Both the position numbers and the translations under genes were made by a program. From Demequinaceae bacterium UBA4004 (GTDB lineage: Bacteria; Actinomycetota; Actinomycetes; Actinomycetales; Demequinaceae): 12,479 bases of DNA. The DNA is taken from assembly GCA_002384765.1 (NCBI GenBank), contig DGBM01000275.1, positions 1 to 12,479 of the forward strand, given 5' to 3'. The notes beneath the pieces were generated by a model that had not been told where the DNA came from, did not search any database, and saw nothing but the letters and a program-made list of their open reading frames with translations. Below, piece by piece: positions 6,456 through 12,479 of the stretch; position 1 is the first letter of the stretch, and every line of letters starts with the position of its first letter.

Positions 6456-6985
6456 GGCTCACCGCGCAGGGCGTAGCGCGCCACGACCGACAGCAGCGAC
6501 GAGCCATCGCCCGACGTAGCGAACGATACCGAGCGAGAGCCGAGCGACTCCTGAGTCACCCGTCCGCCCCGCTTGATCGCCTGCGCGTAGGCGGCGACCG
6601 CAGGCAGGAGGGCGGGCGGGCATGTCGGGTAGCCGTGCGTCAGGTCCACCTTGAGAGCGGACATGCCAACGGGCCAGCCGCCGACGCGGTACAGGATGCC
6701 CTTCTCGGACTGTCGCCAGCCATCGAGCACCCTCGGAGTATCGGACGTCACGTCCCGAACTTCGGTCACGTCAACAAGGCGCAACGTCGGCAGGAACAGG
6801 TAGCGCCCGCCGTCAGAGTCGACGGTCAGTGTCTCCGTCAACTCGGGAGCGATGTGCCAGCCCACCTCCGACCGAATCGACTCCCCGGCCGACGTCGCCA
6901 CAGTGTCCGAGAACGGAGCACCGGGGAACTCGGCGAGGTCGTCAGCGACGACGAGAGGAGTCGATCCGGTCGAGAGGATGGGCAT
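6452..6985 (-). CDS. Head-tail connector/adaptor protein (HK97 gp6 / SPP1 gp15-like)
   Basis: A 177-residue protein placed directly after the capsid region, where phages of this type encode the adaptor ring that binds under the portal. Visible features: an N-terminal helical part (residues about 10-45), then GWHIAPELTETLTVDSDGG (42-60) and YLFLPTLRLVDVTEV (62-76), a pattern I recognise from actinobacteriophage head-to-tail adaptors, then a beta-rich part with LKVDLTHGYPTCPPAL and a C-terminal helix rich in Ala. Start ATG 6985 has GAGGAG 7 bases upstream, inside the end of the preceding gene. Its TGA stop overlaps the GTG start of the next gene (GTGA). The assignment rests on position and overall pattern, not on a catalytic motif. 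Confidence 0.78.
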   Translation of the reverse strand: MPILSTGSTPLVVADDLAEFPGAPFSDTVATSAGESIRSEVGWHIAPELTETLTVDSDGGRYLFLPTLRLVDVTEVRDVTSDTPRVLDGWRQSEKGILYRVGGWPVGMSALKVDLTHGYPTCPPALLPAVAAYAQAIKRGGRVTQESLGSRSVSFATSGDGSSLLSVVARYALRGEP

Positions 6986-6988
6986 GGG

Positions 6989-7132
6989 TCACTCCTCGTT
7001 GTCAGTCGAGCCCGACTTGTTCTTCGGGGCCCGCGACTTGTTCTTCGGCTCGGCCGCCTTAGTCTCGACCTTGGGTGCGTCCTCCTCGCGGTAACGCACC
7101 CCGTCGACCGTCACCATCTTCACGTCAGCCAT
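6989..7132 (-). CDS. Small charged protein of unknown function between capsid and adaptor genes
   Basis: A 47-residue ORF beginning MADVKMVTVDGVRYREEDAP. The first 20 residues could form a short beta hairpin; the rest is Lys/Glu/Pro-rich and likely disordered, and contains the peptide PKNKS twice (residues 29-33 and 36-40). Support for it being a real gene: a GGAGG ribosome site 9 bases upstream of ATG 7132 (7141-7145), a 16-base gap from the capsid stop, and a TGA stop only 3 bases before the next start. Its own final codons (GAGGAG) supply the ribosome site of the adaptor gene, so the two are coupled. Small ORFs of this kind are common after the capsid gene in actinobacteriophages; decoration protein or connector accessory are guesses only. 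It is the same length and layout as the 47-residue ORF after the major tail gene. Confidence 0.75.
   Translation of the reverse strand: MADVKMVTVDGVRYREEDAPKVETKAAEPKNKSRAPKNKSGSTDNEE
7013..7048. repeat. Short tandem-like direct repeat inside the 47-residue gene
   Basis: The 15-base word CGACTTGTTCTTCGG occurs perfectly at 7013-7027 and 7034-7048 (plus-strand reading), offset by 21 bases, so the reading frame is kept. On the coding strand it encodes the two PKNKS copies. A simple in-frame duplication is the likeliest origin. Confidence 0.8.
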
Positions 7133-7148
7133 GTAGCTCGGCCTCCGA

Positions 7149-8387
7149 TCAGATGGCGGTCAGGTCGGCGACGACGACCTCACGCGGGGCGTAGAAGAGC
7201 TGCCGTCCGCGCTGCTCCGCCCGCACGTAGACCATGTTGCGCTGGGCGTAGTCGGCGTGCTGGTTGAACGCCAGGACGCTCAGCGCGTCGAGGGCGAGGA
7301 AGTGGACCGAGTCGAACCGGCCCACCAGTGCCGAGCCGGCGGTCACGCGGCCGGACGGAACCAGCGGCGCGCCCCAGGGAGTCGGGACCGGCCCCTGCTG
7401 AAGCGGGTTGCCCAGCAGGTAGTGACCGTCCGAACCCTTGAGGAGTCGCAGGTTCCAGATGTCGGTCGGGTTCATGACGATCGCCTGAACCGCGGCGTTG
7501 CTGTTGTTCGCCTCGAACGTCTCGAGCGCGCGCGCCAGGGTGGTCACGACGTCGGTGTCGAACGCCTGCGCCAGGGTGCCCGTGGTGTTCAGGATGCCGG
7601 TCGGCTCCGTGCCAGCCCCGGCGCCGTTGAGGAGCTTGTCCTCGATGACGCCCTGGACGTGGCGGCGAATCCGTGACTCCATGAACGCAGCGAGCGCGCC
7701 GTCGTCGGCGAGCGTCTGGTTCGTCACGTCGAAGCCGTCGGCGTAGGTGAACGCCTTCGACTCCGCGGTGTCGGTGGTCAGGTCCGACTTCGGCTTGAGC
7801 GCGCCCTCGGCCACGATTGCGGCGTTGTTGGTCTCCGAGATGATCTGCGCGTACTCGGAGTAGGCGACGTTCGTGCTCCCCGTGGTGACGAGGTCGAGGA
7901 ACGTCAGCGGCTGGTCGACCGGCAGGTAGTTCCGGTAGCCAGGCTCGCGCTGCGCCGACGGGTTGCCCGTGTCGGTGGTGATGGTGGCCTTGGTGCCGAT
8001 GCCCAGGTCGGCAAGGTCGCCGATGCCCTTGGCCTCGATGCGAACCGGGGTGCCCGAGCCGACGCCGGACGGGTGCGCCTCGCGGAACGCCTTGAACGCC
8101 TCCGACTGCACGAAGCGGTCGCCGATGCCGCCGGGGGTGGCCTTCTCGCCGCGCCCCTCGGGAGCACCCTCGGGGGCGCGCTCCTTGACGGAGGTTAGGC
8201 GCGAGACCAGGCTCGCCGACTTCTCGGCGGCCTCGATCTTCTTGTCGAGCTCCTCGATCTCGGCGAACTTCGCCTCGACCTCGGCCTGCTCGGCGTCGGT
8301 GAGGTCGCGGCCGTTGTCAGCCTTCGCCCCGTCGATGATGTCCTGCGCCGCCTTGAGCGCGGCGGCGCGCATAGCCTTGAGGTTCAT
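7149..8387 (-). CDS. Major capsid protein (HK97 fold)
   Basis: Main shell protein, 412 residues from ATG 8387. This start was chosen because it overlaps the protease stop (ATGA), has an AGAGGGG ribosome site 7 bases upstream, and gives the expected N-terminus; the frame could extend upstream to 8531 but that part overlaps the protease. Residues 1-70 are charged and predicted helical or coiled coil (DAEQAEVEAKFAEIEELDKK and following), as in the delta/scaffold domain of HK97-type capsids that lack a separate scaffold protein. A low-complexity segment (APEGAPEG, 71-78) follows; the mature shell part probably starts somewhere in residues 90-130, but the cleavage site is not visible. Family-like sequence includes NYLPVDQPLTFLDLV, GALKPKSDLT, FDVTNQTLADD, LLNGAGAGTEPTGIL and a C-terminal segment with VRAEQRGRQLF. 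The protease next door supports processing. Confidence 0.93.
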   Translation of the reverse strand: MNLKAMRAAALKAAQDIIDGAKADNGRDLTDAEQAEVEAKFAEIEELDKKIEAAEKSASLVSRLTSVKERAPEGAPEGRGEKATPGGIGDRFVQSEAFKAFREAHPSGVGSGTPVRIEAKGIGDLADLGIGTKATITTDTGNPSAQREPGYRNYLPVDQPLTFLDLVTTGSTNVAYSEYAQIISETNNAAIVAEGALKPKSDLTTDTAESKAFTYADGFDVTNQTLADDGALAAFMESRIRRHVQGVIEDKLLNGAGAGTEPTGILNTTGTLAQAFDTDVVTTLARALETFEANNSNAAVQAIVMNPTDIWNLRLLKGSDGHYLLGNPLQQGPVPTPWGAPLVPSGRVTAGSALVGRFDSVHFLALDALSVLAFNQHADYAQRNMVYVRAEQRGRQLFYAPREVVVADLTAI

Positions 8388-9253
8388 CGTGAACCCCTCT
8401 CTGCGCCCGTGAGCGCGTAGATGGTTGCTTGTGCCGCCAGGCGCGAGACGGACGGACTCGACTTCGGCTCCTCGTCGGACGCGGACGACTTGGCCGAGCG
8501 CCAGTGCTCGGTGTCGTGGCGCTTGCACCACGTCCCGAGCGCCCGACTACAGGGCTCCTCGTCGCTGGCGTCGGACTTGGCCTCGGCGTCGCCGCTGGCC
8601 TTCCCCTGGTCATGCGTGTCGGCCGCGGGTGCGGCCTTGCCGCCCTCGTCGTCGCCGAGCGACTTGAGGACGGAGTCGATGGAGTCACGCGCCTCGCGGA
8701 GCGCGGTCTCGTTCTTGGCCGAGAGGACTCGGCCGGCCTTGATGGAGTCGGTGAGCGCCTTCACGGCCACGACGGAGGTGTCCTGGTTGGCACCGACCGG
8801 CACGAAGGAGAACTCGTACCGCTTCAGTTTGCGAAGCTCGTTCGCCTTCTTGCCGTCACCGAGGTCGACCTCGGCCTCGTCGAGCACGTCATAGGCGAAG
8901 GAGAGCTGGTTGAGGCGCCGGCCCTTGACGAGCCGGTAGACCTGCTTGCCCTTGGGGGACTCGAGGTCGAACTCGCCCTTGACCCACCAGCCATGCTCAT
9001 CCTCGCCCTCGTCGAGCGCGCCGGCCACGAAGTAGTCGGGGTCGTCCATGCGGTGCCCGTAGAGGCCCGGGAGCACGTTGCCCGAGTCCTTCCACGCCTG
9101 GATGTCGTCGAGGAACGCGCCCTTGGCGACCACGTCACCGTAGGCGTCAGGCTCGCGCGTGAACGTGGACGGATAGACGAGGAACTCGCCTTCCTTCAGT
9201 CCGTCCTCCGGGCCAGCCTTCACCTGCCCGATGGACACGTTCTTGATCTTCAT
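8384..9253 (-). CDS. Prohead maturation protease (S78/U35-type)
   Basis: Serine protease expected to assemble inside the prohead and remove the N-terminal scaffolding part of the capsid protein. Seen in the 289 residues: the family-typical opening EGEFLVYPSTF with YGDVVAKGAF (38-47), a histidine in LYGHRMDD (H67) as likely catalytic base, RLNQLSFAY with S118 as likely nucleophile, and RYEFSFVPVGANQDTSVVAV (145-164), matching the conserved strand with an acidic residue (E147) and the PANxxA-like turn. The catalytic domain ends near 170. The remaining 120 residues are an Ala/Asp/Glu/Lys-rich tail in which SDASDEEP-type sequence occurs twice (about 227-234 and 257-263) around C235, C243, H246 and H250, a possible metal site not expected for the family. 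ATG 9253 is preceded by GAGGGAGA. The stop overlaps the capsid start as ATGA, so the two are probably translationally coupled. Confidence 0.9.
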   Translation of the reverse strand: MKIKNVSIGQVKAGPEDGLKEGEFLVYPSTFTREPDAYGDVVAKGAFLDDIQAWKDSGNVLPGLYGHRMDDPDYFVAGALDEGEDEHGWWVKGEFDLESPKGKQVYRLVKGRRLNQLSFAYDVLDEAEVDLGDGKKANELRKLKRYEFSFVPVGANQDTSVVAVKALTDSIKAGRVLSAKNETALREARDSIDSVLKSLGDDEGGKAAPAADTHDQGKASGDAEAKSDASDEEPCSRALGTWCKRHDTEHWRSAKSSASDEEPKSSPSVSRLAAQATIYALTGAERGSR

Positions 9254-9266
9254 GGGGTCTCCCTCA

Positions 9267-11219
9267 TCAGAAGTTGATGTCCATCTCGCAACGGCAGCCC
9301 GCCGTCTCGTCCGGGTCGCCGATGCCGCCAGGCCAACGCAGGCCGTTGGAGAATACGTCGTCGACGCCGACCGTCTCCCCGTTCATGGCCGCGTGCGAGG
9401 CGCGCGGGTTGCCCGACGTCGTCACCCACGTCTTCGTCGCGCCGCTGCTGTTCTGCCGCGCCGCCTCCACCGCACCGAACCCGGATGCGAAGGTGATCGC
9501 CGTCGTCGCGGCCTCCTCGGCGCGCGATGTCTGGGCCACCTCGAACACCGAAGCCACGGCCTCGGTCGGGTCATCCTCGGACAGCGCCGCGTCGATCTGG
9601 TCGCGCGTGGTGGCGTTGATCGACGTCGCCGACACCTTCGCTGCCTCGGCGAGGAACTCGATCGTCCGGTCGACGTCGTACTCCTCGAACCCGGCAGACT
9701 CGAGCGCCTTGCGGGCCGCGGTCTCCGACGACAGGGCGTACATGCGGAGCAGGTCGGCCGCCAACTCTCCGTCCCAACGGTCGCCGTCCCACCAGTCATC
9801 ACTACCGGCACCGATGCGCGAGCGCACCGACCGGCCCTGACGCTCGAAGAACTCCTTGAGCAGCCCCGCGAGGCGCTCCTCGTGAGTCTCCGGGGCGCGG
9901 GCCTTCACGCGCGGCTTCTCGCCGGCCCGGAGGTTCTGCGTGCCGGAGTCCCGCGGGTTCGCCTGGCCGCCCGTGAGGACGTTCAGCGGCACGACGAGCT
10001 CGTCGCCACCTTCGACCGGGGCGCGGTTCTGCATGGCCCGGGCCTCGTTGCGGGTCAACCACGGAGCGCCCGTCGCCGACTGCATGATCTGGGCCTGCTC
10101 TTGGAAGGAGCCCCGCAGCTTCGCCTCGATATTCGCCTCGACGTACATGGGGCGACCGTCCGCGAGGTCTGGAGTCAGGCCGACGTTGATGGCCTGCTCC
10201 CATGCCGTGATGTACGGGCCGAGAGAGTCGCGGTAGAGCATCTGCCGGTAGGCATCGACGTTGGAGTAGTTGCCCTCACGGGCGCCGATCAACTCCGGGG
10301 CGATGTGCCACGCCGAGGCGACCTCGACCGCGGAGAGCTGCCGGCCATCGAGGTCGAGCATGTCCTTCGACGGGATGCGCGTGCCGTCCTCGAGGCTCAT
10401 GCCGTCCTCGAGCAGAGGCACGCCGCCAGCCTTGCCGCCGTCCTTCATGTAGGCGCGCATGCCCTTGACGAACCTGTCGCGCTGGTCCGGGGTCCACTCG
10501 CCGGCGTCCTTCGGGCGCTTCACGTACTGCGGGGCGCGGGCTCCGTTCGCCCACACCTGGCGGCGGTACTCGACCGCTTCGGCCGACTCGTCGAGCAGGT
10601 CCCGCAGCGTCTCGACCGGGGACACGCTGCCCGTCTTGGGTGCGTACCCGTGGTCGAAGATCAGCTCGTCGAGATCCAGTTCGATCCACTCGCCGTCGCG
10701 GTCGTGGCCGCCCGTCCAGAAGAAGGCGCCCTCAACCTCGCCGAGCGCGTTCTCGTCGAACCACAGACGCCACGAGGGGAGCCGCGAGAGGCGCAGCGAC
10801 CCGTCCGACTGCTGAACCTTGAGCACCGCCCAGCGGTCGTACAGCAGGCCGTCAGAGATCACCGCCTCCCAGAAGCGGTATGCCCCGACACGCGGTCGGG
10901 GTGAGGAGATGACGCGGGCCAGCGGGTGGTCCGTGACGCGGCGGCGGTTCGTGTCCGACAGTCGCTCGTGGACGTGCAGCGGAGTCGACGCCACGTTCCG
11001 GGCAGCGAATCCGATCACCTTGCGGACGTTCGGCTGGGTCCTCCACACATGCTCAGCGTCAGCCGTGCCGCGAATCCAGTAGGCGAGCGGCGTGCCGGGG
11101 TCCATGACGGGGATGCCGGCCGTTGACACAAACGGCTCATACGGGTCAGGAAGGACCCTCTGCGCCGGGTCGTAACTGTCAATGCCGAGGAGGCGGGACC
11201 AGAAGCCAGCCATATGCAC
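9267..11219 (-). CDS. Portal protein (HK97 type) fused to a MuF-like C-terminal domain
   Basis: A 650-residue protein. Residues about 1-430 look like an HK97-family portal, the dodecameric ring at the head vertex through which DNA enters and leaves: N-terminal WSRLLG, the segment NVRKVIGFAARNVASTPLHV (64-83), and the portal-typical AWHIAPELIG followed by YSNVDAYRQMLYRD. A charged linker (about 430-460) leads to a helical region and then a terminal segment resembling the Mu gpF/SPP1 gp7 head-morphogenesis domain: KTWVTT (596-601), RASHAAMNGE (606-615) and the closing CRC (642-644). Most phages encode portal and MuF protein separately; at 650 residues this one carries both. Start choice: GTG at 11219 lies 6 bases from an AGAAAGG ribosome site (11226-11232), ATG at 11213 lies 12 bases from it; other genes here use 9-10, so the start is undecided and changes only two residues. 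It ends in tandem stops (TGATGA), 13 bases before the protease ATG. Confidence 0.92.
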   Translation of the reverse strand: MHMAGFWSRLLGIDSYDPAQRVLPDPYEPFVSTAGIPVMDPGTPLAYWIRGTADAEHVWRTQPNVRKVIGFAARNVASTPLHVHERLSDTNRRRVTDHPLARVISSPRPRVGAYRFWEAVISDGLLYDRWAVLKVQQSDGSLRLSRLPSWRLWFDENALGEVEGAFFWTGGHDRDGEWIELDLDELIFDHGYAPKTGSVSPVETLRDLLDESAEAVEYRRQVWANGARAPQYVKRPKDAGEWTPDQRDRFVKGMRAYMKDGGKAGGVPLLEDGMSLEDGTRIPSKDMLDLDGRQLSAVEVASAWHIAPELIGAREGNYSNVDAYRQMLYRDSLGPYITAWEQAINVGLTPDLADGRPMYVEANIEAKLRGSFQEQAQIMQSATGAPWLTRNEARAMQNRAPVEGGDELVVPLNVLTGGQANPRDSGTQNLRAGEKPRVKARAPETHEERLAGLLKEFFERQGRSVRSRIGAGSDDWWDGDRWDGELAADLLRMYALSSETAARKALESAGFEEYDVDRTIEFLAEAAKVSATSINATTRDQIDAALSEDDPTEAVASVFEVAQTSRAEEAATTAITFASGFGAVEAARQNSSGATKTWVTTSGNPRASHAAMNGETVGVDDVFSNGLRWPGGIGDPDETAGCRCEMDINF

Positions 11220-11234
11220 GTCCCGCCTTTCTGC

Positions 11235-12479
11235 CTAGATGACGATCAAGTCGTGGTCTGAGTACGCCGACCGGGCTGGGGGCGGGGCCTTGCGAAGCAG
11301 CAGCCCCACCGCGCCGGTTGCAGCCACGAGAGGGGCGATGTCGGCCGGAGACTTCGAGCGGTCCCAGGCGAACCGGTCGCCCAGCGGCTTCGTGACCGCG
11401 GTTGCGGCGGCCACGTCAAGCGATGGCTGGGGGAGATGCCGGACGCCGACCTGCTCGCCCTCGTCAGTGACGGCACCGGCGCGCACGAGGTCGTAGAAGG
11501 TGCCCGTCCATCCAGCCAGGTCGTCGGCGGCCCAGTCTTCGACCGGAATGTCGAAGTCGTCCCCGCGATCCTCGAACGCGACCTTGAGTTCCTTCATCAG
11601 CGCAGAGACGGGGGCGCCCTTGGTCTGTCCCGTCACCGCCTCGATCCGGTCGCGGCGTTTGGCGTCGGACAGCCAGCCCTTGACCCACGACTGACCGGCG
11701 CGCTGGGCAACGATCTCAACCTGCGGCAGCCCGTCGGCACGGAAGCCGGCGAAGGAGACGAAGGTCATTGTCCGGTCGTGCGAGACGTCGATGCACGCCT
11801 TGACCTTGCCGACGATGGGCGGGGGCTTGTCATCCTCGCTCGAGGGTGCCCAGCGGCCCGCCTCCCAGGTGCCGAGCGGGAATGGTCCACCGCTCGCCGT
11901 GTCGAGCCACTGGCACAGCACCTCGGGACGGAAGACGAACTCGGGATCGGTCTTCGAGGCTGACGCGATGGTGCGCTCGGCAATGCCGTTCGGGTGGTTC
12001 ATCGACGGGTTCGCCATCGCCCAGGCGTCGCGGTCGTCGACCGAGCAGCCGGGAGGGGCGGACCACTCGAAGAAGCCGAGCGTGTCCTCGTCGTCGAGGA
12101 GCTCCTCGGCCTCGAGCTCGAAGTCGTCGAGGTCGTCGTCGGTCAGTAGATCCTCGGTGCCGCGGTCGTCGTCGTTCAGCCCGTCCGGGTCGCCGGCTCG
12201 AGCGTGGCCCATCTTCCGCAGGTAGCGGAGGACGACACTCGTCGCGTCGCCCGCGTTGGACAGGCACAGAATGAGAGCCATCGCCCGGGCCATCGTGGTC
12301 TTCGTGATCGAGCCCCACGCATCCCACGACTGGTGCTCGCGGAGCTCATCGAGGAGGATTAGGTCACCGGAGAGGCCGCGGCCAGCGCGACGGTTCGCGG
12401 CCTTGACCTTGTAGCGGCGGCGCGACTTCAGCACCAGCGCCTTCTTGCCATTGACCTGCACGACCTTGTCGAGCATGTC
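11235..12479 (-). CDS. Phage terminase large subunit, C-terminal part (5' end outside window)
   Basis: Large subunit of the packaging motor, which cuts concatemeric DNA and pumps it into the prohead through the portal. The reading frame is open at the right edge, so the start and the Walker A region are missing; about 414 codons are visible. Numbering from the methionine at 12476: a Walker B-like strand ending in LILLDE lies at residues 39-44, followed by a probable coupling segment (LCLSNAGD, 70-77). A nuclease-like domain begins near ACIDVSHD (227-234), with D230 as a likely first metal-binding Asp; D314 or D318/D319 and D379 are candidates for the others. Between the two domains, residues 96-131 form a very acidic stretch (20 of 36 are D or E). 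The stop is TAG, 15 bases before the GTG start of the portal gene. Its position first in the head module agrees with this call. The small terminase subunit is not in the window. Confidence 0.93.
   Translation of the reverse strand, partial: DMLDKVVQVNGKKALVLKSRRRYKVKAANRRAGRGLSGDLILLDELREHQSWDAWGSITKTTMARAMALILCLSNAGDATSVVLRYLRKMGHARAGDPDGLNDDDRGTEDLLTDDDLDDFELEAEELLDDEDTLGFFEWSAPPGCSVDDRDAWAMANPSMNHPNGIAERTIASASKTDPEFVFRPEVLCQWLDTASGGPFPLGTWEAGRWAPSSEDDKPPPIVGKVKACIDVSHDRTMTFVSFAGFRADGLPQVEIVAQRAGQSWVKGWLSDAKRRDRIEAVTGQTKGAPVSALMKELKVAFEDRGDDFDIPVEDWAADDLAGWTGTFYDLVRAGAVTDEGEQVGVRHLPQPSLDVAAATAVTKPLGDRFAWDRSKSPADIAPLVAATGAVGLLLRKAPPPARSAYSDHDLIVI

Noticed and set aside
6839..6862. WHIAPEL peptide and similar DNA shared by the adaptor (about 6839-6861) and the portal (about 10290-10311)
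   Set aside because: The match is short, the DNA differs at several bases, and I believe each is a normal pattern of its own family; chance convergence is likelier than recombination.
8388..8531. Upstream extension of the capsid frame to a start at 8531
   Set aside because: The extension overlaps the protease end out of frame, reads as Arg/Pro-rich noise, and the ATG at 8387 has a ribosome site and the ATGA overlap with the protease stop.
9231..10904. Plus-strand open frame of 557 codons opposite the portal gene
   Set aside because: It is antisense to a clearly identified portal. Its product is Arg/Val/Leu/Gly-rich with no recognisable domain, as expected from GC-rich codon bias on the coding strand.
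1..12479. A novel defence, retron, CRISPR or other accessory system
   Set aside because: Every gene fits a canonical siphovirus head or tail role, the intergenic gaps are at most about 90 bases, and no spaced repeat array, reverse transcriptase, toxin-like or mobile-element gene is visible on either strand.

Overview
The window is part of the virion-structure (late) operon of a long-tailed, siphovirus-type phage or prophage. All 14 supported genes are on the minus strand and read from the right end of the window to the left. The DNA is strongly GC-rich, nearly all lysines are AAG, and ribosome sites are of the AGAAAGG or GGAGG type. Together with the style of the proteins (terminase, head-tail adaptor, tape measure with a C-terminal M23 domain), this suggests a high-GC actinobacterial host. 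The host genus and whether the element is a free phage or a prophage cannot be decided from this stretch; no integrase, repressor, lysis or bacterial gene is visible.

Packaging and head, 12479 to about 5800: the C-terminal part of the large terminase subunit (its ATPase N-terminus lies beyond the right edge); an HK97-type portal fused to a MuF-like C-terminal domain; an S78/U35-type prohead protease with a low-complexity tail carrying a Cys-Cys-His-His cluster; an HK97-fold major capsid protein with an N-terminal scaffolding segment; a 47-residue charged protein; then a head-tail adaptor, a head-closure protein and an HK97 gp10-like protein, joined by start-stop overlaps or very short gaps.

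Tail, 5800 to 1: tail terminator, major tail (tube) protein, a second 47-residue charged protein, a tail assembly chaperone pair that appears to be joined by programmed -1 frameshifting, a 1018-residue tape measure protein ending in a complete M23 peptidase domain, and the N-terminal 170 residues of a distal tail (Dit-like) protein that runs off the left edge.

The only two non-coding gaps longer than about 30 bases flank the major tail gene, and both hold inverted repeats. Upstream, three short segments can form two mutually exclusive hairpins. Directly after its stop codons there is a perfect 15-bp stem. These are the best candidates for controlling how much tube protein is made relative to its neighbours. 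No stretch over 300 bases lacks a gene. I see no defence system, CRISPR array, tRNA, insertion sequence or attachment site. The gene order is canonical; the points of interest are in details (frameshift signal, hairpins, domain fusions, small proteins) and not in a new multi-gene system.
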